This document shows, piece after piece, positions 1 through 12,100 of a stretch of 64,000 bases of DNA (its first letter is position 1; every line of letters begins with the position of its first letter). Source of the stretch: Xenorhabdus sp. BG5. GTDB taxonomy: Bacteria; Pseudomonadota; Gammaproteobacteria; Enterobacterales; Enterobacteriaceae. The position numbers were made by a program, and so were the translations under genes. Location: contig NZ_JADEUG010000003.1 of the NCBI RefSeq assembly GCF_015163665.1, forward strand, positions 62,001 through 126,000, given 5' to 3'. The notes beneath the pieces are model-generated. The model worked only from the letters and a program-made list of their open reading frames with translations, did not search any database and was not told where the DNA came from.

Positions 1-167
1 TTTTTCCAGAAATGATTGCGCCTTTCGGTCATGCGCGTGACATTGCCTGCGATCTGCGCCGGCGTGTCTTCGCCGCATGGAAAGGGCAAAAAGCCTGCAC
101 AGTCAGGGGAATGCTGGATGTGCCAAATAACCGCTGTATCCGCCGGGTACAGTGGTTTTCGATTTAA
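1..167 (+). CDS. rtxC: RtxC-type toxin-activating lysine acyltransferase, 3' end (partial)
   Basis: The reading frame with codons starting at position 3 is open from the left edge to the TAA at 165-167. It encodes a C-terminal tail running FPEMIAPFGHARDI, then RRRVFAAWKG, and ending RRVQWFSI. The tail and its position 21 bp before the MARTX start match the rtxC-rtxA arrangement of Vibrio. RtxC belongs to the HlyC family, which in haemolysins transfers a fatty acyl group from acyl-ACP to toxin lysines in the cytoplasm; its need for MARTX activity is less clear. Only about 55 codons are visible and the catalytic residues lie outside the window. A different frame over the same bases gives a 120-residue ORF, which is a shadow. 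Family assignment rests on the tail and on context. Confidence 0.8.
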   Translation, partial: FPEMIAPFGHARDIACDLRRRVFAAWKGQKACTVRGMLDVPNNRCIRRVQWFSI

Positions 168-188
168 CTTTTACTCAGAGATTGATAT

Positions 189-3100
189 ATGGGAAAACCA
201 TTTTGGAGAAGTGTTGAATACTTCGTTACGGGGAATTACTTCGCCGATGATGGTGATAACAACATTAAGGCCATTGGATTTGGCGGTAATATATATGCTT
301 ACGGCGGCAATGACCATATTACAGTGGGATCAATTGGTGCTACGGTGTATACGGGATCTGGACATGATACCGTTGTAGGAGGAGCCGCCTATCTTAAGGT
401 CATTGACACCACTGGAAACCTGACGGTCAAAGGAGGAGCTGGCTACGTAGAAATTGACAAAGATAATGACGGAAATATTGAATTTTCTGGTGTTGCTGGT
501 GGGGTGTCGATAACGCACACGGGCAAGGACGGTGATATTACGTACAGTGGTGGTGCGGCTTATAACCGTATCGAGCGTATACGTCAGGCGACTGATACCT
601 ACTCTGAAACTCGTGGGAATATCCGGTTTGAAGGCGTAGGCGGTTATAACCGCATTTACTCTGATGTTGCGCACGGTAATATCAATTTTACAGGTGGCGG
701 TGCTTATAACGAAATTATCCGCAAAGGAGCCGCCAATGATTTCAGCAGCGAAGGGATGGAATACGCCAAAGCTGAAGAGGTTGTGCTGACAACGGCAACC
801 ATGAGTGGCGCATGGATTGGCAACTCCCATCAGGTGACAGGGGTTAAATCGGCACGAGAGCCGAATACTTACCTGTTTGCATTTGAGGATGGTACTTACA
901 CTAAAATCAACAAGGTGCAACTGCGCAATGATCCCGAAACGGGCAAACTGAGATATTTTTCGACTGCCTGGTATAAAGAAGGCAGGCATCTCAAGGGGCT
1001 GGAAAAACAAGATATCTCGGCTCAAAGTGGCTTTAATTCAGTCGGTACTGACGGCGCATACACGTTATCAAACCTGATCGTTGAACAACAGAAACCGATC
1101 ACGATCCATGCGGTTGAGAAAAAGCTGACAGAAAACCAATGGGTAGATTATGGTAATGGTGTCCAGATTAACGCAGCAGATATTACTTTGTCTGATGCCA
1201 AAATGGGCGGTTATGCTATTTATCGTGATGGAACCACCGTTGATGTAAAAGCCGTCAAATCCAACCGGATGCCGAACACCTATATTTATGGTAAGCAACT
1301 TGGCGAATATACCAAGGTCGTGGTAGTTGAACTAAAGAATGATCCCAATACAGGAACGCTGCAATATATCGCTCGCCCTTGGTATAAAGAAGGCAACCAT
1401 ACCGCTAATCTGGCGAACACCGATATCTCTCTTGCCAATGGTTACCACTATATGGGAACCGGTAGCTACTCACTAAGTGATCTGCATTACAGCGTTAATA
1501 CTGTGCGCACAACCTCCAGTCGTGTGCCTGATATGCATGAATATAGTGATCTTGAACTGTTCAACTCAGCAACTGGCAGTAATGACAGTTCCGGTAATAT
1601 TTATTATGTTGGTGCCGGTGGTGGCAACCTCATCAAATCCAACGTGACTCGTGGCAATGTCAGCTTCAAAGGTGCGGGTATTGCGAACGTAATTGAACAT
1701 AGCTCTGAATTCGGTGATACAACCTTCGCAGGTGGTGGTGGCGCAAACATCATCATCAAAAAAGGCAAAGAAGGTAACCTGAACTTTGATGGTGCTGGCA
1801 TTGCCAACGTATTGCTGCACCAGAGCCGGAGCGGTGAGATGAATGTCAATGCGGGCGGGGCAGCAAACGTGTTGGTTCGCGTTGGCGATGGCCGCTATCT
1901 TGCTCACCTTCTGGCGGTTGGCAATATCTCTATTCACAAAGGCAACGGCAACAGTCGCGTTGCAATGGGCGGTGGTTTCAATACCCATACCCAAATCGGT
2001 CATGGCGATGCGTTCTGGATGGGCATTGGTGGTGCCAATGTTCTGACCCAGATGGGGAACGGTAATGTCGCATCAATACTGGCGGGTGGCACTAATATTC
2101 TGACCAAAGTCGGTGAAAGCGATTTGGAATCTGCCATGCTGGGTGGAGCCAATATTATTACCCATATTAGCCATAATGAGACTTTGGATTCCGGTTCTGC
2201 AAATACATCGGCAATTGCGTTGGGCGGTGCCAACATCCTGACGAAAAAGGGCAAAGGTAATATTCAGGCCGTTATGGGCGGTGGCGGTAATGTCCTGACC
2301 CATATGGGGGATGGCAAAACGACCGGTGTTATGTTGGGTGGTGCCAATATTCTGACCAAAGTTGGCCAGGGTGATACGACCGGCATTATGTTAGGCTTGG
2401 GTAACGTTTTGACCCATGTTGGTGATGGGCAAACGCTGGGTGTGATGGGTGCGCTGGGTAATATTTTCACCAAAGTGGGTGATGGTACAACCATTGCGGC
2501 GATGATTGGTGCAGGCAATATTTTCACTCATGTGGGTGAAGGCAATGCCTGGGCGTTGATGGGCGGTAAAGGCAATATCTTCACGAAAGTTGGCGATGGC
2601 GATGCACTGGCCTTGATGCTGGCATTAGGCAACGTATACACGCACGTTGGTGATGGCAAAAGTGTTGCTTTGATGATCGCCAAAGGCAATATTGCGACCA
2701 AAGTCGGCGATGGCGATGCCCTGTCTGCCATGATTGGCAAAGGCAATATCTTTACCCAGATTGGTGATGGTTCCACTTTTGCGGCCATGATTGGTGGGGC
2801 AAACGTGCTGACCAAAGTGGGGGATGATCTGACCGCGGCATTGATGGTGGGTAAAGCCAACATTTATACCCATGTCGGAGACGGCACCAGCATTGGTTTG
2901 TTTGCAGGTAAAGCCAACATCATGACTAAAGTGGGTGATGGCACAACATTGGCTGCCATGTTTGGCGAAGCCAATATTATGACCCATGTCGGTGATGGTT
3001 TAACCGGTGTATTGGCATTAGGCAAAGCCAACATTGTGACAAAAGTCGGCAATGATTTTATGGGCGTTGTGGCCGCTTCTGAAGCCAATGTGGTGACCCA

Positions 3101-6100
3101 TGTTAATCAGGAAGGCAATAGCACAACGGCAGCCGTGTTGATGGGCAAAGGCAATATCCTGACCAAAGTTGGTGATGGAAGTGCGGTTGGCCTGCTGGTT
3201 TCTAAAATCGGCAATATCATGACCCATGTTGGTGACGGCACAACGGTCGGATTTGCCAAAGGGGAAGGCAATATCATCACTAAAGTGGGTGATGGATTGG
3301 GCATCAATGCCGCCTGGGGTAAAGGTAATATCCTGACTCAGGCTGGTCACGGCGATCGCTATAACTTTGCCAAAGGTGATGCAAATATCATTACCAAAAT
3401 CGGCGATGGTCAGGAAGTGACCGTTGTCCAAGGGCAAGCCAATATCGTCACCCATGTTGGCAACGGTGATGACTATACCGGTGCGTGGGGCAAGGCTAAT
3501 GTCATCACCAAAGTCGGTGATGGTCGTAACGTTGTACTCGCTAAGGGTGAGGCCAATATCGTCACCCAAATCGGGCATGGCGATAGCTTCAATGTGTTAT
3601 GGAGCCAGGGCAATGTCGTCACCAAAGTGGGTGATGGTATGCAAGTTACGGCGGCCAAAGGTAAAGGCAATATCACCACCACAGTGGGGAATGGCCTTAG
3701 CGTGACTGCGGTTCATGGCGACCTGAACATCAATACCAAAGTCGGCGATGGGGTTTCCGTCAATGTGGCCTGGGGTAAATTCAACGTCAATACCCGTGTG
3801 GGTGACGGCCTGAATGTTTCCGTCATGAAGGGCAAGGGCAATGCCAATATCCGTGTGGGTGATGGCCTGAACGTTAACGCTTCTTATGCGCGTAACAACG
3901 TGGCAATTCAGGTGGGTAATGGTGATTTTTATAGCCTTGCGGTGGCGGAAAGCAATACCCAGAGCAATAAACTGAATGCACTGTTTGACAATCTCAAACA
4001 AACCGTACTGGGTAGCGCGGGCAGTCAGGGCATCAATTATCTGGTGAATGGCGATGAAGCCACGACATCAGGAACCCATAAAGGACGAGGCGCCATTGAC
4101 CTGCCGGAAGTTTCTTCCCTAAATGGTTTCAAACTGACAGAAGTTAATGAAATCTCATCGGATTTGGCAAAAGATTTGAAAGGGGCTGTGACCGGTGTAG
4201 ATACCCCAGATATTGCAGGGATCGAGAAGACACTTGGCAGTAAAAAACGTCTGAACCCGAATCGACCACGCAATTTAATCGCCAATGGTGATTTTGAACA
4301 AGGTGTTGTGGGATGGAAATCCACCAATGGCATTGAAGCCAGCCATTCAGCCAAGGCATATGGATTGAGTGATGAAGGGCATGGTAAGCGGGTCAGTGAA
4401 CTTGATGTCAGTGGTAACACAAATATCTATCAGGATATCCAGAACTTAACGGCGGGTGAAGAAATTACGGTTAAGTTCGATTTTGCAAGGCGTGCTGGCA
4501 GCTCTGCGGATAATGGGCTGGAAGTGTGGTGGAATGGAAAGGTTGTTTTTGCAGCCGCCAATGGTGACAGTGAGTGGCAAAACAAAACACTGACCTTAAC
4601 CGCCAATGCGGGAAGTAACCGGCTGGCATTTTCTGGAATTGGCTTAAATGATGGTTTTGGTTATGTGCTGGATAATGTAGTTGCAACTACTGAACTGAAA
4701 GACAGTGGGGTTGCTGACCATGTGAAACAGGATAAAGCGGCACACAATGCCTTGCAGGACAAGGACGCAGCAGAAGCCGATAGCCAACGTCTGGCTCAGG
4801 AAAAAGATAAGCAACTTGCAGCGATTTCTGGCAGCCAGTCACAACTGGAAGCGACAGATCTGGATGCCCTGAATGAGAACGGGCAGAGCCAGCGTAATGC
4901 CATCAAAGAAGAAGCGCAGGCGGTGACAGATGAGATGCTGGCGCAGGTTAAGGGGCTGGAAACACTGGATATCCATGCCAGCCATCATGGTGAATCAGGC
5001 CAACAATGGCGTGATCAGTTCGCGGCTGGTTTACAGCAGCGTATTCAAACCGAATTGAATCAGTCTGGTGAAACTGCGCAGAATCAATTAGATAATATCC
5101 AGGAAGTGATCGCAGCGCGTTTGGGCGATACTAAAGATGCTGTCGCTAAATCAGAAATGGGTGCACTTAAGGCTGAGCAAAATCAACAAGATGCTGAGCA
5201 AGATATTGAAGAAGCGCTCATTCAGGCCAAAAACAGAGAGAAAGAAGCCCTTGATCGTGAGCTAAAAGCTAAGCGGGCAGAACATGAGGGTAATCTGGCC
5301 GTACAACAAGCAGAGCAGCATGGTCAGCATGAAGTCTCTGCGGCAGACAATAAAACTGCGCAAGTGCAACATGATGCCAAGGGTTCAAAACTGGATAACA
5401 GCCATAAACCGGTTCGTACAGGCGCAACAGGCAGTGGTTTGTCTGGTAAAACTTATAACGCTAATTACTCTGAAGACATTGAACAAGCAGAAAAATCCAA
5501 GAGTAATATCAATGCCAATTCGACTGTTCAGGCTGATGGTCGATTCAGTGAGCAATTACAAGAGCTGGATAAGGATCTGAGCGAACTTGATAATGCCAAA
5601 GCTGCCTTAAACCGCTTGCAGATCAATGCAGGGATACGTGCCAAAAAAGTGTTAACGTCTGTTCATGGCGAAACGTCGGATAATCAGATAATTAGCCAAC
5701 CTTCTGCCGTGGTGACTGAATGGATCAGGGACACGCCAAAAATTTCGGGACTGGATCTCAGTGGCTTGAAAGCGTTGGGTGAAGAACATGTTCAGCAAGA
5801 TTCAGTAGCTCTGGCTGAAACTGGTTATTCTGTTGCAAGCAAGGCACAAAAAGTCGCCAATGTTTACCGTTGGTTAGATAAAGACAACAAACTTGCCTCG
5901 GAAAAGGAAAAATATATTCCCGTGCCGGGGTTTGATCGTGTGGATGCAGATATACCGGATGACCTCAGACAGAAAATGGTCGCCTATATTATTGATCCAC
6001 AGTTAGGGGATACGAGTAATCTATCGAAAGCCCAGATCGCTTCACTGAAAAAATTATTTAAAAAAATAAAGAATACGATTATACCGAAAGACCAGTTCCC

Positions 6101-9100
6101 TTCACTGGTAAGACTCTTTGTTGATGCCACCATTGATTACGACTGGGACAAGCGCGTTGAATTCGTTTCGAAACTGGAAAGCTATGGTTATAGTTTCGAG
6201 CCTGTACATGGTGATAACAGTATTGTTACCTTTTGGTCTGGCAAGGGGCCTAAGAGTCTTGAGAAATCCCGTGAAATTATTGATGCAATACAGACTGATG
6301 GCAAGAAGGTGGTTTACGATATTGATGTCAAAGGTAACGAGTTTGCTATTGCCCTGAACAGAATGCTGATGAATTGGAGCAGCTTATCGCCTAGTGGGAT
6401 TGCGGAAAAGGAAGCGGTGAAATCATCCATTTTGGCTTCTGCACGCAGCAATACCGGATTCTGGAGTTCCCTCTATGCAACTGGCTCACGTAACGATGTT
6501 TATCTCATTTCGGAAGGCGGATTGCCTCTTGGCAACTATTTCTGGAATGTTGAATTACCTGTATTGCGTCAATTACAGCGTGAGGGCCTGATCGGGGAAA
6601 TTCGCCTGCTGGATAAAGCTGATGAAGAGTATCAAGGCGCGTCACCTGAATCCCTTGGCCGCAGATTGACAGAAGCCGGTGTGACTGTAAAAGTGCGTTT
6701 TAATTCACTCAGCCTTGCAGAGCAGAAAAGGCTGCTTGCATTGGACCCTGACAAATATAAACCGTATACATTGGTTGATTTGGATATCAAAACCAGTGCC
6801 ATCGATAACTTGCTGAATCAAGCCTTACCATTCTATGGTTTGCGTACAGAACGCAATTTGTTGGTGAGTGAAGCTGATGGTGAAGGTTTTGAAGTCCGCC
6901 CTTGGCCGGGTAAGAACAGTGATAGCTTCAAAACTATCATGTTGGAAAATCCAAAAGATTCTGCTCAGATTAAATCTGTTGAGCGTTTTATTCTCGCCAA
7001 CTATAACCATTACGACCAACTGCCTGATGAATTGCATTTGGTGAAAGATCGTATTATTTCCCACGAACACGGACGTACTCGCATTATCGCTGAAAAAGCG
7101 GAGGGTAGCTGGCGCTATAAGCCGCAAACTGACTTAATGTCTGTGGGGGAGTTGCGGGAAGCCGCTTATGTTAAAGGCAAGATCCTTGGTGACAGCTATC
7201 GAAAAGTGTTGGATGCCCTCAGTAACTACGAAAATATGTTGCAAAATAGCAAGGATTATAGCTTTGATGCAGTAGAAAAATTAACCGTTCTGCGTTACCA
7301 GGTTGAAAGCTATTTGCAAGGACATCCAGATTCAAAACGCGTTCCTGCACTGCAAAATTTGTTGTCACAAGTGAGTGTCCGTCTGGAAGAGTCGCTGGTG
7401 CTGACGGAAGTTACCCTGAGAGGTGGCGAAAAAGTTGCCATTGACAATAATGGTACGCCACCACGTGACAGTGAACCGTCCAATTCAATAACGCGTTTGA
7501 TAAACGAGCGGCTTTTCGGCACCAAAGAAGAACGCCGTAACGTAGATAACGATACCCAAATGATATTGGATGAATTTGTCAATCAGGGGACAGCGGATAA
7601 TATCACGTTACAGGGCGAAGCAGGACGCTTAACCGGTTATTACTATAACGGTGATCAGCAAGAGCAAGATGAGCCGAGTACGGCGAAAAAAGTTGTGCTT
7701 TTCCTTCATGGTTCCCATTCATCTGCGGAAGAGCAAACCATCACTGTCCAAAATTATTACCAAAGACAGGGTGTGGATATGCTGGCGGTGAACATGCGGG
7801 GTTACGGCGCCAGTGATGGTCATCCAAGTGAAAAAGGGCTTTATCAGGACGCCCGTACCATGTTCCGCTATTTGGTTAATGACCGTGGCATCCAGCCTGA
7901 AAATATCATTATTCATGGCTATTCCATGGGAGGCGCTGTTGCGGCGGATCTTGCCCGTTATGCCGAGCGCCGTGGGCAAGCTGTCTCCGGTTTGCTGCTT
8001 GACAGGCCAATGCCAAGTATGACTAAAGGGATTACCGCCCATGGAGTGCCAAATCCTGTGGGGATAAGCGGTGCTCTGGCAAAAGCGGTTAATGGTCAAT
8101 TCTCGGTGGAGAAAAACTTGCAAGGCATCTCGAAACAGACGCCAATCATGCTATTGACCGATAATGAAGGATTGGGCAAAGAAGGGGAAAAACTGCGTGC
8201 CAAACTGGTTGTCGCCGGTTATCAGGTATCAGGCCAACCGACTTCTTATAGTCATGAAGACCATGGATTGATAAGCAATTATGCAGACCAGATTGTCTCA
8301 ACACTTTCTGCACCTCAGCATGAAAATGGTAGCGTGAAGGCGGGTTTGCGGGAAAAATTGCTTTACATCCTGTTTGATATGAAATCAGGTGGCAAAGAGT
8401 TAGATAAATACTCACTCCATTTCAATCAGGGAGGATCTCTGCTCAATGATCTTCAGAAACTTGTACCTGAAATTGGCAATGTTCTCCTGACTAATGGGAA
8501 TCACGTTGAGTCAAAAGAATTTCTGGAAGGCATCTGTTTTGCCTTGTCTGGCCGTTACCTGATAGAAGAGCGAGTTCATGGGCTGGGGGGTGGCAAAGCC
8601 TATTTGTCGTGGCTGACCGATGCAGTCAAGGCCTACAATGACAATACGGTGAATAAAAAGAGTGATATCAATTCGATTGAAGCCTCTTTGCTTAATCAGT
8701 ATCGCCGCCAAAATATCGGCCCGGCAATCCAAGATCTGCTATCAATGCAGTATAGCCAGACGCAAAACCTGTCCAATTTGGCAGACCGCAGGAAAGCCAA
8801 CCAGGCTTATGGCGGTAAATTGAAAGCCAATGGGCTGACGGGAGATCGCATTGACCGCTCGCTGAGCAATGATATTGCTGGCTATGAGAGCGTCATGGAG
8901 ACACTGCGCAATGTGGATAAGACGACCTATATGTCCTTTATGTCTGAAGATCACGCCATGGCCGTTGTTGTCCATAAAGGGGAAAGCCAAACTGTTTGGT
9001 CATTCTATGATCCTAACTGTGGTATCAAATCATTTGATAACTATAAAGACTTTGAACACTTTATGGACTCTTTCCATAAGGGAATGATAACGGGATATCA

Positions 9101-12100
9101 ATCCAAGTTTGCTTATACCTATGAGGCCAGCCAAGAAGAAGGCCAAAGTTTCTATGTTAACTACAATATCTTTGAAGATGACACCATTACCCAGTATGAC
9201 GGAGTCTGGAAACAGGCGCGTGAAGGTGAACAACCGTACGTATTGCGTGCGCTGAAGGAGCAGGGTAAGACCTTTAAGCTGGGTGCAAACGTAACGGGAC
9301 GTGTGGTTGATTATGATAACGATGCCGTGACATTGGAAGTGACGACCAAGAAAGGTGAGAAAATTCGGGTTGAAGTTGAAAGTCACAATTTCAAGCAGGC
9401 GGCTAACCTTGTACAGTCGAATATCGATACAGTCGTTGCCCATGCCAAAAATGGCACATTCATACTCAAAGCATCGGCAGAGAATATTACCCAACAACCT
9501 AACGCAGAGATTGCGCCTGATTCGTTTGAAGTGAGACCTCAGCCTGACGAACCAGAAGTACTCAAAGGTACTGATAACGACCTTAAACGTTACGGTGAAG
9601 TAATAAAACCACAGCCATCCGGCTCAAGTAAGAAGCTGACAGATATTCGTACAACCGAAGATTTTCTGGTGGGTTACAAGCAAGGCCATACGGAGCAGGT
9701 GGTGGATGGTTTCCGTCCAAACATGAATCTCAAGCAACTGGTGGATTTGCTGGTTAAGGGTAACTGGAGCCTGGAACAGAAAGGCGCTTTGGCTTGGGAA
9801 ATTGAAAGCCGCGCCTTGAAAATCACCTTCCAGCCAAGAGCTGAAAAATACAATCGGTTGTTCCGTGATGTCGCTTCAACCGGCATTGCTGACACTAAAG
9901 CGAGTGAACAACTGGCACCCCAATTGTTATTGCTGAATCTGTCAAATGATGGTTTTGGCGGACGTTGTGACCCACTGTCGAAGTTGATTCTGGTTGCGAA
10001 ACAACTTGAAAATGAGGGGCAGGATGGTGTTGCCCGTCAATTGCTGGAGAAAATGTATTCTGCGGCAGCGGTACTTAACAACCCAGAACGGTATTCTGCC
10101 ACTGAGCACGCCAACGCAAATAAGCTGTTGGGATCTTTGGCCGCACTCCATGCTAAGAACCCAATGTCAGCGACATCCATGAAAGTATGGAAAGAGAAAC
10201 TGGAAGACACGAAAGCACTGACAGTCGATGGCGTCGTCCAGAAAATTACTGCTGGCAATCCAGAAGGTAAACCAGTGTTGCTTGAGCTGGATGGCCCAGA
10301 CCATGCCATGGCGGCGTGGGCGAAAGGCAGTGGTGAAAATCGTGTTTATGGTTTCTATGATCCCAATGTGGGAATTATTGAATTCTCGTCGGCGGAGAAG
10401 TTTGGCGCTTACGTGACGCGTTTCTTCGGTGAATCCGATCTAAACATGGCACAAAGCTATAAACTGAAAAAAAATGCAGCAGGGGAAAGTGTTTTCGAAC
10501 GTGTCGCCGTTATGGATGGTGAGGTCTTGGCAACTTATCGTCCAAAGTGGGATGTTAAATTCACGATGCGAGACATCTTAGAACTGCCCGTGTTTGATGA
10601 TACCCCAATCAAGAAACCGACAGAGATTGATACAACTCATAGTGTGAAAAAACCGTTAGGTGATGACTCGCTGGAAAGCCATATTCACGTGGATAACCAG
10701 GACGTCAATGCCTGGGAAAATATTGTGGTCAAACCACAGCCGGAAAGTAGCGATAGTCGTTTTGCGGGTCAGATCATTATCCAGACTGAAAATGATCCTA
10801 CTGTTGCACAAGCCACCGCGAATTTGGCGGGTAAGCACCCAGATTCCACTGTGATTGTTCAGCTTGATGCCAATGGTCAATACCGTGTGGTGTATGGTGA
10901 TCCGGCTGTCTTGTCCGATAAATTACAATCCGGAAAATTACGCTGGCAGATTGTGGGGCATGGGCGTGAAAAATCGCTACAAAACCACACACGTGTCAGC
11001 GGTTATAGTGCCGATGAACTGGCCTTAAGGCTGAAACAGTTCAATACCGATTTCAAACAGGTTGGCATGCCTGATCATATCAGCCTTGTCAGTTGTTCTT
11101 TGATCGGTGATGACAAACGAGAGGGGTTTGCTCGCCGCTTTATTTCGGCACTGGATGAGCAGGGTATCCGTACCACGGTATCGGCGCGCAGCAGTGAAGT
11201 TGCGGTAGACAGTATTGGCCGCAAATACACAAAAGATGTGCAAGAACAGTGGGTTCACAAGCTGATGGATAATAAGCTGGTGCTGGGATGGAATGACAAC
11301 GGTGAAGTGGAAAGCCACTCCGAACGAATCCGCCGTGGTATTGCTGAAAATGACATCAACTTGTCCCGCGTGGGGCAGGCAGATGTGGATGCAAAAGCGC
11401 AAGGTGCGATTGCCGATAATACCGAGACATTCCATGCACCGAAACAACGCGATGCGGCGGATAACCATTCAGCGGCGGCATCATCCAATAACCAACTGAG
11501 TTATTCCGGCAATATTCAGGTACAGGCGGGTGATGGTGAGTTTACGGCGATTAACTGGGGCACGACCAACGTGGGCATCAAAGTCGGTACAGGTGGCTTT
11601 AAGTCTCTGGCCTTTGGTGATAACAATGTGATGGTTCACATTGGTGATGGTAACAGCAAGCACAGTGTTGATCTTGCCGGTTATCAGGCACTTGAGGGTG
11701 CACAACTGTTTATCGGCAACCGCAACATCAGTTTCAACATGGGACGCAGTAATGATCTCATCGTTATGTTGGAAAAATCTATTCCAACTCCACCGTTGAT
11801 TAACCCATTTGATGGTGCAGCCCGTATTTCGGGTGTATTGCAAAACATTGCCGGCTCGTTTGATTCACCAGATTGGCTGGCGACCCAAAACCAGCAATGG
11901 ACACTGGAAAGTGCGAAGAAATACGTCAGTGATCTGTCTGGTCTCGATTTGACCAGCAGTGTGGATTATAAGACCCTAACTGATCTCGACTCACAAAATG
12001 AACGTAGCAGCCGTGGCCTGAAAAATGATCTCGAAAGCACGCTGAACAAGAAATACAACCAATGGTTGAGTGGAAATGGCAATACCCCGGAAATGGGTAA

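Noticed and set aside
1840-3960. Regular direct repeats with roughly 58-base period, at first sight array-like
   Set aside because: They are in-frame coding repeats of the toxin (GNxxTxVGDG) with variable codons. There are no constant repeats and unique spacers, so this is not a CRISPR array.
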